Position numbers and translations under genes: made by a program. From positions 73,400,463-73,464,462 of the forward strand of contig CM048554.1 in assembly GCA_026413225.1 (NCBI GenBank): DNA of 64,000 nt, written 5' to 3'. A model generated the notes under the pieces. It did no database searches. It worked only from the letters and a program-made list of their open reading frames with translations, and was not told where the DNA came from. Below, piece by piece: positions 50,141 through 64,000 of this stretch. This DNA is from Otis tarda. Taxonomy: Eukaryota; Chordata; Aves; Otidiformes; Otididae. Within the stretch, counting starts at the first letter, position 1. Every line of letters starts with the position of its first letter.

Positions 50141-53100
50141 TGAGTGACAGGTGGTATTCTCTCACGCTGTTCACCTTTTTCTATATTTCTTTCATAAATG
50201 CACGGCTCTGCTTTTTTTTTTTTCTTTTGCTTTTCTAAATGCAAACTACATATACACTCACACACAGATACAGTCACATTTTCTCTGCCCCTCTGTCTGC
50301 TTTTTCCCTGCCTGTGAATCTGCTTGAATAAGCTGGTGTGGAGCCGCAGGTTCCATTTAAGATCCCAGCTGCACAGTGACATTATCACTGGTGTCAGTTT
50401 GCAAGTGCATCTACAGTAATTGTTGCTGAGACAGCAGGTTTTGCTGTGAGGTTCAGCAAGCCTCGTGATTCTTTCCACACGAAAGCTTCAGAAGCAATGC
50501 TTTGAGTAATCACAATTTTTTGATTGCCTCTAAAATCCAAAAAGTACCTCTGGGATTTTTCCAATCTGTATACCTCAGAGTGGAGATTTCTTCTATGAAC
50601 ACAGCTATTTAGAAAGGGAATTAAACTAAAACAGATCTCACTGAACAGTCTTCCATTTTTTTTAATTACTGACAAAATTAAAAAACAAAAGAGAACACAC
50701 ACAGGCTGCTGCGTTGACACACCAATACAGTTTATCAAGTCAAGTGGCGTTTATCCAGAGAAGATAAATCCTACTGTGAAAGTAGGAGTAGATTTAACTT
50801 CTCCAGCCATGGGCACAGTTGCACTTGAAGCAATAAAGTGAAAAGGAGCAAGATAGTGTTAATGTAAGGTATCCACCTTGAACATGAGTATTAATGTTAG
50901 ATTGACACTCCTTCCTTTGTATGAAATCTAAGTTAAAGTCATCTTTGCTGGAGCAATAACATTTTGCACAGTCCTCTCTGGATGCAATGAACGGCCCATA
51001 TGGTTACCATTCTAAAAATACTGTGTGCTTGTGTTAGGAGAGATACTATATGGCCCAAAGAGAGACTTACTTTGAATACATGCATAACTACACCATATAT
51101 TCTCTAGAAATCTTTGTGACTCTTTGCAGAGTGAAATACTACTGAACAGGACAGAGTGAGTCCTGGGAACCCAATTCAAAAGCTAGATATGGGAAGGTAT
51201 TTAATACTAGGTTGCAGTATGATTAATATTTCAGACTGCTTGCAAATATGATTGATTTCAGATACAAAGCTCCCACACATTGGGAGATTAGTATTTTGGC
51301 TGGCTGGCCATTACTGTAATTCCTGATAAGAAGCAGCTTAATTAACCTATGAGATTTCTAGTGTATTTAGAGCCACAGGAATGGTTAGAAAAGCTTTAAA
51401 GGGCACAGCAAGCACAGAAAATATATAAATATTAGACTAGATTTAATGTATGAAGTATCTTTGATTCTATTTGTTGGGGGAGTTGGGGTTTTGGGGGGGA
51501 GTTTTACGAGTGGTGTGTTGGTTTTTTTTTTATGACTCATTGAGTGAAGAGGTTTCACAGGTATTACATTTATTGGTCATCAAAAAGAGTCACTCACATA
51601 CTGCAAGTTCCTGCCAAGCCTGGAGAAAAATATATCCACTCAGCCTTGTGGAATTTTGTAGTATGGACACAGATAATGATCACAGCCTTGATTTGGTGGT
51701 CATGCTGTAAGGGTTGAATTTATAATGATCTCAGAGTCAATATCAAGTAGTTCTGCGCAAAGAGATATCATTGTGTCCAAACGGTCCTTGGAAAAGAGTC
51801 TTTCGTGCTGGATCAGAAAAAGGAAGAGTGAAGTGCAAGATTGCATAGTCACGCAGTCAAAGCGTATCTGGATTGCTCTCCATCTCTGCAAGCGCAATGA
51901 CTTTACGTCTGTGGCCTTAAGATGCCCTGCTGTTGATGTAGACGGGACTATTTAAGCCCCTATTAGCTTAAAACCAGGAAGCTCTGTAACCTCTCTGAAT
52001 TGGTGTCTGCCTCTGACAGATCAGTTTACAGGTGTTTTACAAGCCAAAAGTCACCTAGAGTGCAGAAGCAGCTGCTTTAATCACGTAGAGACAGATGACT
52101 GCTTTAATGACTAGGGTGATAGAAACAGTGAGAAGCTTGTAGGACCTTTTATTTTATTATTCGTTGCTCTAGTCCATGTCCAGAGAACGTGGATGTTGTG
52201 ATGGGAATTAATGGTTTCTTAAACACGATCTCTGAAAATTACTTTCTACAAGATGTCTCTGACTAAGCGTTTTTTGACAGTTCATTTAACCTTTACAAAT
52301 AAATATTAAATAGAATTTTAGCAAACTGTAACATCACCTCTAACTAAAACTGATATTTGTCTCATTTAAAAAAGCAGAAGCTAAGAACCTTGATTGAATA
52401 ATTTATAAATCTTTAAACAGCTATTATAATGTAAAATGCAAACAGTGCTGCTGTCTATGAGGAAACCTCAAATCCCCACAAAACTGTTGTTTTTTTTTTC
52501 CAGAGTAATGAATCTTATGAATTTATAATTTTCCCTCACAGCAAATTTGGGATTTTCTGAATTACACTGCTCCTTTTATAAAGCTGAGCTAGGAGACCAG
52601 CACTTATTCTTTCAGCCGCTTGAGGAAAAAAATAAAGCTAGAACAAGGAAGTGACTATACACCCATGTCCTGCTGCCTGTACCAAGTGTGTATGGTTTAT
52701 TGTGTTTTAGAGACAAATTACATTTCCAAGGCATAATTTAAAAGCGGAAAAATAACCCCCAAACCTCTATTACTACTATTATATGTAAAAATACCTCTTC
52801 TCAGAGTTTTTGAGTTCACAATTCAGCTTTCTGTCATTTGAATCTCAAATTTGCACAAGTAATGGCTGCTTTATATACTGGCCATCTCTCACTCATATTG
52901 ACTGATAATGAGGAAAGCTTACTGGCTCTTTAGAATGGATGTAACTAATGACTGCAACCTAATTTATGACTGCAAAATGGAAGTGAAAAAACCTGAAACA
53001 AATCCTAAGCAAGTGGCCTTTAAATGTGCATATGGCATGCACATATATGCATATAGTAAAGACTGGGTAGCCTGATCTCACTGCTGTTAAAGCACCCTAT

Positions 53101-55365
53101 TAAACATATGTCGGTGATTCTGTATACAACAGAAACGATGCAGTGGATCTTTAAATATTAATGAGAACTAGCTGTTACCGTATCTTGCTGCAGTACCTCC
53201 CACTTGCTCCACAGATAAAGAGAGGTATTAGATTTGAAAACAGACATGAGCTGATAAGAACCAAAACACTCTCTCCGAGCTGCCCCCACCTCTAACTACC
53301 AAAGTATCTACTTGTAATATATCCTTCTACATTTTAAATTTCCCTAAGCTAAGCATGCAATTTCACTTGTTATTAATTGCCAATATCATTTGACATTTTT
53401 CTTTTAAACTGTGAAATAAGAACAAATATTTTAAAAAATAAACAAAGTCTCATAGTAGTTCAGAATTCACATCTCTGTTCATACTCATGTTCCCTGCTCA
53501 TCTCTGTGAACCTTACAATAGTCATAACCACCTTACTCCTATTTCCACTAGTTTTCCATCTGCAAAGGCTTTAAATGTTGACCGATGCTCTGTCACTCCT
53601 AATCCTCTAGAATACCCAGTGGGTTTTTATTTCTAATATATTGCAGTAAGTTATTTCACCAGAGTCTCTTATGACAGATTTAGGTTTTTTACCTGAAAAA
53701 AGCGTTTATTTTTTAGCATAAGGTACCTGAGAGACAGAAGTGTCTTTGGGAAAAGAGACAAAGGAAAAGATTAGGTTTCAATATCTTAGCAGCAGCACTG
53801 CAGGAGAAAACTTATGCTTGTAAGTTTGTACTTAATTCTCAGTGGATTTTAATCAAATGTTGTAGTTATGTTGTGCTTGGCTTCTGGGCTTGTAATGAAA
53901 AGAGCTTTGTGCAGGCAGAATTTAGATCAAAATCGCCTTTTTTTTTTTTTTCTCTGATAATATTTGGAGTTGTCATTTCAGCAGAAAGTGAGCCTAAACT
54001 CAAGTTTGTAATAGAAACACAAAAATGCTGTGTTCAGTAACAAAGACTATGATGCTATTGAAATGTAACTTCTGTAAAAGGGAGTATTTTATTTCCCCTT
54101 TACACACAATGAAAGATATGTTTTCTCTTGAATGCCCCTTATTCTCCCACCCTCCTAGCCCTCGAGGGTCTGTTCTCTATTACCTGGAAATCTGGAATGA
54201 GGAGCGGAAGGTCAAAACTTGCATCATCAGGAATATAAAAAGAGAATCTTTTTTTTCTGGTAGCTAACATTCAAAATGTCTGCATTGTTTTTTGGCATTT
54301 TAAAATGGGAACCTCATAGTATCCTGAGAGTTTCTTTAATGATTTTTTTCTAGCTCTGAGACCCTTCTACATTAGCACTTTTTCTTTTTCTTAGCTCCCA
54401 GGGTTAAAACAGGCTGTAATGACGTGGTGTAACCAGTTCTTACTAAAGGATAAGTATTGTGCTGGCTGAGGAATGGAGAAGAATGATTCCTGAGGAAGGA
54501 AGAGTCAAGTCTTCCCTGAATTCCCTCTCCATGGCAGCTCCATCGCATGTCCTCGGCTCTACCATTCTGCTCCCCAGATGTCTCTGTGAAGTGTCAGACC
54601 TTGAGACTTTACACACAGACCTTAACTGGTCACACACCACTCAGTTTCTATCCAGAAACTGAATGGTAGTGGAGTGGTGCTGCGGGTGTGGAAATGCACC
54701 CCTTTATCGTGCGAACAGCTCAAACTGTCTCTTTGCTCCCTGGCAGGGCACTGAGCATTGCCTCATGATGACTTTAAAGGAGTGAAAAAACCAAGCCCTA
54801 GAAAGAAAAGGGAAGATGCTGCTTTCTGGAAATTGCTTTCATAAACTAAAAACTAGAAGCAGGGGAAAGGCAAATTTTGAGTGTTTGATTGTCTTATTCA
54901 CTTGCATAGTTATGAGGATCAAGTTACAGAACCTGTATTTACTTGACCTCTAACAATAGATATTCTCACTATATCCTTAACTGTTCCTTTATTACTGGTA
55001 CGGTTCATCTGTAAATGTACCTACTCTTCTGGTTCCTACTGGAACATGAAGAACATCATTCCTTTTATGGTTAAAAACCCTCTTAAAGCTTTTAGCTTAA
55101 ATGTATCCAGGATAGTTTATGTTCATTTGCTTTTGCATCACAATTATCTGTTTTCTTAAATATCTTCTTCCAGTATTTACCCTCTGTTTTGTTTAAAAAC
55201 AGCAGTTACAGCTCATTTAAGCCCCTTTCTAGGCTAGATAAACCAATATATTTTAATCTCATAAGACACACTCTCCTTCTCCCCAGGACTTTGTTAGTGT
55301 TTCCCTACTACTTTTCCCATCAAAGTTCATTCTTGTTGATTCAAAATGCTTTCTGATCATGTCAG
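50141..55365. other. Unique AT-rich DNA, no gene seen
   Basis: Short frames of up to 123 codons on the minus strand near 50.1-50.7 kb have no motif and overlap one another in different frames, which argues against coding. There are T-runs at 50,213-50,223, 52,490-52,499 and 53,939-53,952. A purine-pyrimidine alternating stretch rich in CATATG/GCATGC lies at about 53,024-53,055. No exon or RNA gene is supported. Confidence 0.55.
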
Positions 55366-55502
55366 TTCACAGAATCAGAGAACCATAGAGCAGCCCAGAT
55401 TGGATGAGACCTCCAAAGATTATCTGGTCCAATCTTTCAAGGGAAAGGGAGCCCAGATAACGTTATCTAGGACCTTTTCCAATTGTGTCTTGAAAACTTC
55501 TG
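55366..55502 (-). mobile_element. CR1 LINE 3' end fragment, older subfamily, minus strand
   Basis: It opens on the plus strand with 'ttcacagaatcagagaacca' (decayed terminal repeat), then a 'ttggatgagacctccaaaga' and 'atctggtccaatc' block that is the complement of the CR1 3' UTR. It ends near the complement of the segment coding the ORF2 tail. About 135 bp long, with clear divergence from the CR1 copies at 24.9-30 kb, so it belongs to an older or different subfamily. Confidence 0.75.
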
Positions 55503-55616
55503 GTTTTTCTTCCTTTATGGCTAGTAAAATCCATCCATTGCTTTATTTTTTCTTTTCATTCTTCAGAGAAGGTTTCGTATCATGATCCCCAACTGCTAGG
55601 GGAGACTATAACAATG

Positions 55617-55617
55617 C

Positions 55618-55648
<31 letters not shown>

Positions 55649-55650
55649 AT
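55617..55650. repeat. A-rich simple repeat
   Basis: Two A-runs of ten or more bases separated by G, about 115 bp beyond the CR1 fragment. Confidence 0.85.
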
Positions 55651-58600
55651 CTAACCTTCTTATTCTCAGCACTGAAAAGTCCTGAAAAAGTCCTCAAATA
55701 GACCTTGAACCTAGACTATAAAGGCTTACAGATATTCAAAGAATGTTCTAAGTTTTCCCCAAGAGGTTACAAGAAATCAGTTTCTGAGTCCAAGAAACAT
55801 ATCTCCCATGCATGTGGGGAGAAATTAGAAAAGTTCAGATTTCAGTTTCTTAATGCTAATTTTCCTTGATCTTATTAATTACCACTTTTTTTTTTCCATC
55901 TAAGCTTTCTACATCAAACATTTAATCCAAAGACTACTTGAGAATGCAGTCATGTACCTACTGCTCTGATAGTTATTTTCAATATATGGAATTTAACCAG
56001 TACTTATTTCCAATGAATTTATTTATACTTGTATTAATATACTGAACAATATTTACCAGCTTTACTTTGGCTCTAAAGACAGGATTTAGGGGACATACTC
56101 TTTAATATTACATGGAAATAAAGAAACATTAGTGTAATATTTAGTCTGAGTAATCAAGCATACACAGGTCAGGAGATGAAAAATATGAAGGTATGCAGTG
56201 CTAACTCAATTTAAATTGCCCATCCTGTAATTTTATGTCATGCATTATTCAGATTCATACTTAATGGTGAAAAAAACAATGTAAAATGCAGTAGTTCAAA
56301 TAGGCCAATAGACAGAGTAATGTTGCTTCACTATCTAGATTAGAACTAAAAAGGCAGTGCTCAAATCCACAATGTTAAATTCAGATTAGGAAATGGAGTT
56401 TAGAATGACTGTAAAAATTAGAATTTATCACCAGACACTGAGATGTCTGGAACACTCCTCGGAGATTTCTGCCCAAGCTGTCAGATGGTTTATATTTATG
56501 AAGCTCCTATACAAAATTTCAAAACTAAGGAAGTGTATTTTTTAAATAATATGAGCTTTCTCAAATATCTTTGAATCTCATATGCAAAGCGAAATATAGC
56601 CTTTAATAACTTAGAAAACATTGTAATGTCACCTTCTTTAATGCTTTAGAAGTAATTACGCAAGAATATTATCTTGTCATAGGAATAAGTTGATTTCAGT
56701 AAAGCCAAATCTTCTTTGAACACTACCAGATCAAAAATAAAATCAAAATTACCTCTGCTTAAAAATATCAAATATCTAAAACTCACTTAACAGAGGTAGG
56801 TTTCAATTGCCCGTATATAAGCAATTAATAGCAGTTTAGATGCTCCAGGATATTTTCCTTCCTTCTCAGCTGATTCTTTACAGCAGCATGAGTCTCTCAT
56901 AGGTCCCAGGTAATATCTGTCAGACCTTTGGCATGTCTCTGATACCCTGGAGCATCTGAAGACATTTTTTCACACTAGCACAGGATAAATCCTTCTCTAG
57001 ATGTTAAACTTAGGACACATTTCTGCAGCCAGCCTTTGTTCTTTCAGACATTCATATTGTAACTTAAGTCTTAGGATGAGATTCATATCACCTGCTTTAG
57101 AAGTTGTGCGATGTTTATCTTAGACCCTCAATTTCTCAGCCTGAAAAGGAGACAAGATGACTGAAAGAAGCTTGAACATTTCCATACCACATTCTTTCTC
57201 ACACAGCAGCATGCATAAAAAGCATTGATAGTTTCCTAAACACTTTCGAGTCTGTGTACTTGATAAAATCAATGTAACCTTAGCCACTCTTCAGGCTTAT
57301 TTAAGGCTTAATACTGTGTTCATACTTTGCATTTAAGTCATCTTTCAATCTACATAATCATTAACAGAACTCTGGATCTGAAAGGACACTGAAAAAGGGC
57401 ATGGTAGAGCTAAATTTTCTGCCCTCACAAATGGATTCAACCTGATTAATTCCAAGGAAATCGCTTCACTGATTTGAGCAGTTATTTTGGAATTATTTGG
57501 TGTCTATCAATCAGACCAGCATATAATCCAGTACTTACTGTTTGGGCTCATAGTGCACATCAAAATGCTACTGCCTGCTTTTACAGTTGTCGTCTACCCT
57601 TCTAATTCAAGGAAACATAATTTTCTGCTGTAAGGCAGCAGACCTTCTACCTCAGGCTCAGTTTGAATCAACAACAAATGTTGTAGCACATACTATAATT
57701 TTATAAACTATCATGTTGTGGAAAACTGAATTTAAGCTATAATCTATGATGAAGTTACTATTCCTTAAAGGAAAGACTCAGTAATAGTCAACTTCAGGAG
57801 CCTTTAAGTGATTTCAATATTCCTGGACATCTGAAGAAATAGAGGAGTCCAAGAAACTTCTGCTGGAGAAATGAACCAAATAAATATAATTTCTTCCCAC
57901 AAAAACAGTTCAGTTAGATGGGCTTATGAAAGCCTGGAATAATACTCACTGTTGTAACTCGTAAGAGTCAGCTTTAAATGTATCTGTAAAACAATTTAAA
58001 AAATAGATTGCTCAGTTATGCTAGAAATATATTAATGTACTTTACAGAGCTGTTTTTGCATTCATCATTTATAATAATATTTTATCACAAGGGAAACTTT
58101 AGACACATCTATGTCATTAGCAGTTTGGTAAGAGAAAAAGAAAAGTTATTTCAACTTAGCCTAACCTAAAAAGTAGAATATCATAACTTCATTAAGACAA
58201 CAATATTTATATATGTATTTATCAAAGATGGCACCTGTATTACGGAGATGTACTGATCACCCTTTTCCCACTGTCAGACTTGGTATACCCTGGCATTACC
58301 TGTTATCATATATTCTCTTTCACAAAAATCAAATGCAAGTATTACATAGTAAGTATATCTGCCTGAAACACTTTAGCAATATTTCAATTTTGTTTGAAAT
58401 AAGTCAGTGTTGAAACACTTCGCAGCTGAAAAACCATTTCATTAAACCACTGTTAATAGCTAATGCTGAAACACTGCACAGAGGTTATTAAAACCTCCCA
58501 CAGAAGGATTTGATCCTGGACTGTCTTTTTTTTCACCTGTTCCATACCTGATGATATAAGTACTGACCTGAGGTACATCTTTGTTTAAAGGTCTTGAATG

Positions 58601-61600
58601 TTGAATATTCAGGGAAGGGAATAGGGGATTCTAACCCCAGAATGCCTTGAAGCATAGTAACAACTTGAACAGCGATGTATCAAGGTCCAATCTGGTGCCT
58701 CTACTGATTAAAAAATATACTCTCTTAATTAGCAAAGCTCTGATCTCCTATGAAGAGATGTAAGTTTATTTCTGAAGTTACCTATTTCAGCATGATTCCT
58801 TTTTTAAAAAGGGGAAGAAAGGAAAAACTCAAACCAAGGGCCCAGCAATAGCAAAAAATATTTTTCATTTTCATTCTAACGCAAATTCACATTCTGATAC
58901 CTTGATGACTGACATGGAATTCAGTACTTATTCTCTGACCATCTGTAAAAACAATCAAAATAAGTTAATAAAATAAAGATCATAAAAATCACTTTGGCTG
59001 CAAGTCATATTAGTAAGCTGTAGCTCTCAAAGACTAGATTATTATGTTCAGTGAAATTTACGGAACTATATGATTGTTAGATCAATGGACATTTCTTGCT
59101 CTCTGAAGCAGGTCTGTGGGATCTTTCTTTAATGCTGTGGTGAATCTGTGACTTGAAGTCTGTGCCTGATATTGCTGCTATTGTTCACTGTATTTTGGTG
59201 ATTTGTGTTACTTGAATTCTGTGGAGTAGCAATGTCAAAAGTGTGCTAGGCTTTCACAGAGAGACGGTTAGAGAGCTTCACAGCTCTTTACAGGTTACTT
59301 CTGCCCCTTACACCCCAAGATATGTAAAAGTATTACCCCAGTTTGAAAGCTTTAGGTTTAAGATATAAGCTGGTATGTCCTGCACTTGTTGCCACAGTAA
59401 TTTCGTCTATCTACTCCAAGATATCAGAACAAGTAGTATAAATAAAAAGACTGGATCATCAGTTAATTGTCTGTGGATATGAGGTGTTAATTTTGAGGAC
59501 TGCATGATGAAAACCCATTTCCAGTTTTCAAAAGTATCTATTACAATTTTTACTGTGTTTCACTAGCTCTATTAGTGGCTAATAATGGGTAACTTCTGAT
59601 TTTTGCTGACCACCACATAACGTGTTCCCAGCCGTCACAGTACACTGCAGTTCAAGTTACTCTTTGAGGCGTGCAGTTGAACAGAAAGAAATGAATCTCC
59701 TGAATCCAAGAAAAGGAGTAATGAATACCCAAATAGGACTAAAAAGCTGCATGAAGGAAGAAACTCCTTATTTTAAGTGACTCGTTTAATTAATTTGTCT
59801 AGTTTTCATGACAATAGCATTGATCATAAAGGATTAATTTGATATTAATGCACATGTCATATATACTTCTGTTGGAACTCCTCTGTAATTCAGGATTAGC
59901 TAAATGTACCATTAAAATAAAGTGTTACTCATAAAAAATGTTGAGGTAGTGAATATGAGTTTACTTTATATTCTTCTTTTGCCATTATAGAATATTTATA
60001 GCTGAAAAGAAAATGAAAGATTTAAAGCTGTTAAGGAGGCATAAAATGTATCCATTTGCAAGTTAAACATTCCTTAAATTGGTCTGATTTTGCCCTTTCA
60101 TAGTCTAAATCTTGGAGATTTAGCTAAAATAGGTTGTATTTAGAACAATCAAAGGAGTAAAAGAAATGTATTACATTGCTGCAATATGTGATCAGCAATG
60201 AATTTTGTACCACAACTGTGCTCTCTAGCCAGCTTCTTTCCTGCTGTAATAGGCATATACTTTTTCTCCTTTCTCTAAAAGCATTAAGAAAAATTATACA
60301 TTTGCTAAGAATAGATGTTTCAAATTGTCATTACCCTACTTCACATTTGAGTGAAATTCTCTTTATGTATGGATTACAATAACAACAATCTTTTCAAGCA
60401 ATCAAGGCCAAAACATGCAGTGATGTAACACAGCATCTTTCCAGTGCCTTCACTGGAACTGAACTAATTTATAAATTACTTCTGTACTGGTTGTAGTGTT
60501 TGAAGTGTTAAAACTCACGTTAGTTGAACACTAATTTGTACCTGAAGAGGCTCTACCTCATACTGTGTTCACATATATGAAGGGGATATATTCAGTCCTA
60601 CATGAATTTGGGACATATCTGCTAAAGTAAATGTTGTAATAATTCTTTAAAATTTGTTTTCCTTTTCATTGCAGGAAGGATGATCTTGTACAAAATAAAA
60701 CTAGTTATTAGGGTGTTTGAAACAGACTAAGGTTTGCTTTCTGTTTGTTGCTTGGAGTTTATATCACACACTTTCCATTTAAGAGTCAGTGGACAGTACA
60801 TATAAGTAAAAGGCATTGGATACTAAGCCCAGAAGCAAGGGCTGTGTGATCTCAGGGGAACTTACGTGAGCTCAATACCCTAAATCCCAAACGAACATCT
60901 GTCCTGTAGCCAGGCACAAATCTATTCCAGAATACTTTTACTTGTATTATTCAACAAGTCTTTGCGTGAGGAAAGGATTTTATATAAATCCAGTAAGGTT
61001 CTGTGTAGGCTGAAAGGCAAGGAGAAGGAATCAGGCTAAGTGAAGTAATTTAGAATGTGTTTATGTTTATATTTATATTTAATGCATTGCCCTTTGCTAA
61101 TTCACATAGTCATCTTTGGCAGAAGGATTATTTTACCACATGCTTTCTAAATTTGCAAACAAATGACTCAGGCAACAACGTGCAGATATGTATATCAATC
61201 ACTGTATGCTTATTTAGATGGGACTTACTACAGTCATTTCACTTAACTATTCTCCTATGAGTTTCCAAAGACTCAGATATGTTATCTCCTAAGAAAACTC
61301 TGTGTAAATAATGGCACTCTGCAAAACTACCTAAAAGAGCAGTTCCTAGAAAAAAGAAGCTGTCGTGTAAGTGTCACAGGACCAAACACTAGGAACTGTA
61401 CCTGCAGGAAGACGGGTGGCTGCATGGGAATACTTGTATAGTGCTCTGCCTCTCCGGATTCACACTTGATAAATAGATCATAAAAGATCCATATGAGATG
61501 TAAGTGTTTAGTTTAAAATAATTATTTGAAACACCCTATTTATCCTAAATTCCTTTTATAATCTGCAATTAAGACAGAGAGGTTACCTGAACTGATTTAC

Positions 61601-64000
61601 TGTGATGGAGGAACGGGCTCAGAACACCCAGTTTCAAATCATTCAAATACTAGGTGTAAGAAAAACCTTCCTTTGAGCTCACATTGGGATGAACTGCCTC
61701 TGTGAGATGACTTCTCTTCCCTTTGGCAACAGATGGAGCATAAGCCTCTTAGTGAAATGTTGATTTCTGGTCAAATGAATTATTACTTCGTATGTAAATA
61801 TTTTACACATTAATATAAACTGAAACTTTCTGACAACAATAACCATCAGGTTTTTTTTTTTAATTTTTTAGGGAATAATTCTGAGCTGATGAAGAGTACT
61901 TTTTGTGTAGTAAATATATATTATTGAAAGAAAAGCATTCTCCAGATAGCCAATGACAGAGAAAAAAAAAAGATTTATTTTAAATGTAAAAATATTTTGT
62001 TTAAATTTGTCATTAGCATTAACATTCTGAAAGATAACTGTCTGGTCCACGCTGTCACCTCTCCTCTAGCCCTCATCTAATGAGGAGAGGCAAGTATCTC
62101 CAGGGAGTGATTCATCTCACCTATTCAGGTTCCTCTACTAGTGAGGATGATTCATTACTATAGTTCCTTCAGCTTGCAGCCTCATTATGGCAAAAGCACT
62201 ACAGAAACCCGTTATGAAGACAGACACTATCCCATAGATAGTCCCTGTCTACACACTCTCTAGACTATTCTGCATTCAAAAGGTAGAGAACTTCCAATAC
62301 TTATAAGATAACTTCATATACCGAAAATTAAAAACTCTTTAAAATAGAACATAACTATATGGAATCTATCCAAGGAAAACTTGTAGGTGTTTGCATCCAC
62401 GAGCTGAAATTTCTCAAGAAAAGATCATTGTAAAACATTGTGGATAAATTCTAATTGAGTAATTTGGTTTTATATTCCATAGACTACTCTAAATTCTGCA
62501 TCAGGATGCTGAATACATGGACTGGATTTCAAGGTAACTGAATGGTAGACTTATGGTTTATCTTTATTATACCTAAAACACACAACTTCTTATTGTATTA
62601 CTCCTTGGATGAACAGTTTTTCAATACTGTCTAGGTTATGAAATTGTAAATATCATTTAGCATGACCATTTAAAATACTACTTCAAATTATATCCCTTGC
62701 AATATCATGCTAAGTCTCTTTAAATGAGGAAAACTATGAAACCTATTTAGAAATGGCAAGTAAAATATGACAAAATTAAAATATCCCTTTTGGTTACAGT
62801 AACTGCATATCACACACAGTTGAACGCTTGCTGCAAAACTACCTTAAAAGAGCCTGATATATTCACATTTGGTATAAAAGATCTCAGAGCTCCATTGGTC
62901 AAAAGCCCTCCAGGTAAGGAAATGTCTCCCTGTATTTGATTTCACCTTTTTTTTTTTCAGCTACTTTAACCATTTTCTTTAGATTTTAAATATTAATCAG
63001 ATAATACAGTATTCAAAAGCCTGCCTGCATATCTTGAGGCATCTCTATCATATAAGCAGAGCAACTCTGAATACATATTCCAGAATACATTAAAAATCTT
63101 TAAAAATGAGATGAGCCTCCTTTTCTGGCAATGTACCTATAAGTGTGATTAATATTAATATATTTTAAGAATGCATATTGAATATGTTATATATACCCTG
63201 AAGCAAAACTATGCATTCAGTGCTGTTGGAATAGCCGTGTATCTCACAAACAAGTGTTTCAGCTACGGTAAGAGAGGCCATCTGTGTGCCTTTATAACTA
63301 GTGCTGAGCAACTAATTCAGTGAGTAAATAATACACTCTGGTCATTTAGGTTCTTTTCCAAAATCACAGACTGCCCATGTTTAATGTGAATATTTATTGA
63401 GGTTTATTATTTAGCAAATTTTTTATTCAGGCTTCACTCATTGTCTGATATTTGAATCATGTTCATTTTTGTCTTTAGGTACCAACAACTGTAGGGTACT
63501 GTTTCAGTACCCTACTTGGTTCATCTAAACAAAAAAAAATAACTTAAGAGGACACTTGGGAAGGTAGCTGAATCTTTAAGTATTTTTTTTAGAGGGATGC
63601 TGAAAGTAAGTAAACAGACTGGAAGAAATGAAATAGAAAGAGGGAGGAACTGAAAGGGCAATAAATTATTTCCTTCTCTCATACGGAACACTTGCACAAA
63701 TATTGTTCTGGAAAAAAAGAAACTAAAATTTAATTCACTTTATATACGCTTTAATATTCTTTTTTTTTTTCCCCCAAAGTCACAGAAAGAAATATCATGT
63801 GTTTACCAATTTCTACAATGCTTGAAAACGGAAGCTGCAATCAGATTTCTGCCTAATTTAATAGCTTTTTTGTTAGGATGGAAACATAGGGAGGGGGGAA
63901 ATCTATTGCTTGGATCTTTCAGGCTGAGGTCTATCTTATAATAAGTAAATATTTGACACATGGCAAAAAAAGTCCATTTTTGAAATTGTTACAAGAAAAT
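55651..64000. other. Unique AT-rich DNA to the window end, no gene seen
   Basis: No frame exceeds 68 codons, and none carries a motif. There are T-runs at 55,887-55,896, 61,851-61,864 and 63,761-63,770 and an A-run at 61,962-61,971. A polypyrimidine-AG site at about 60,656-60,675 could be a splice acceptor by form, but the following frames close quickly and nothing else supports an exon. I recognise no transposon in this 8.3 kb, which is notable next to the repeat-rich 23-50 kb interval. Confidence 0.6.

Noticed and set aside
60656-60720. Polypyrimidine tract plus CAG, possible splice acceptor before a short open frame
   Set aside because: Such sites are common in AT-rich DNA. The frames close within a few to about 18 codons and no partner exon is seen.
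61640-61740. Segment reminiscent of the CR1 3' region
   Set aside because: Only a few scattered words match, with no terminal repeat and no continuous alignment by eye.

Overview
This 64 kb window looks like bird nuclear DNA. It is AT-rich and has no compact gene order. Its recognisable content is almost entirely avian-type interspersed repeats: CR1 LINE copies, whose 3' ends carry the ATTCTATG-type terminal repeat, and long terminal repeats (LTRs) of endogenous retroviruses with 5-bp target-site duplications. I found no convincing host protein-coding exon, tRNA, rRNA or CRISPR array. All open reading frames are short or lie inside repeats. The window is best read as intergenic DNA or part of a very large intron. 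The species cannot be named from sequence alone.

Layout. Bases 1-23,083 are mostly unique AT-rich DNA. They hold an old plus-strand CR1 (about 3,820-4,935), a minus-strand CR1 3' end (about 7,579-8,020), a few simple repeats and a weak dispersed repeat pair (17.4 and 20.1 kb). Bases 23,079-25,496 are a repeat cluster: a minus-strand LTR of a long family (23,084-24,214) and, 185 bp away, a plus-strand LTR of a shorter family (24,400-25,491) that was later hit by a CR1. A short CR1 piece lies at 26.1 kb. Bases 29,911-33,598 are one long minus-strand CR1 with remains of both proteins: the ORF1 SGNH/GDSL esterase-like domain and the ORF2 endonuclease plus reverse transcriptase. It is broken by stops, frameshifts and a changed reverse transcriptase motif. 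Two more long-family LTRs lie at 39,791-41,158 (plus) and 43,702-44,818 (minus), facing each other. A CR1 crumb is at 47.6 kb, a compact solo LTR at 49,173-49,650, and an older CR1 piece at 55.4 kb. The rest, including everything after 55.7 kb, is unique AT-rich DNA.

Most informative points. Exact 5-bp target duplications define four retroelement events, counting the interrupted copy. Two LTR families differ in their upstream parts but share the same final segment. The best-preserved long LTR keeps a spaced CCAAT/TATA/AATAAA set implying an R region of about 1 kb, and carries a near-perfect 225-bp tandem duplication that preserves an antisense reading frame. I did not find a new gene system. 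The most unusual structures are the long-R LTR family and its duplicated copy.
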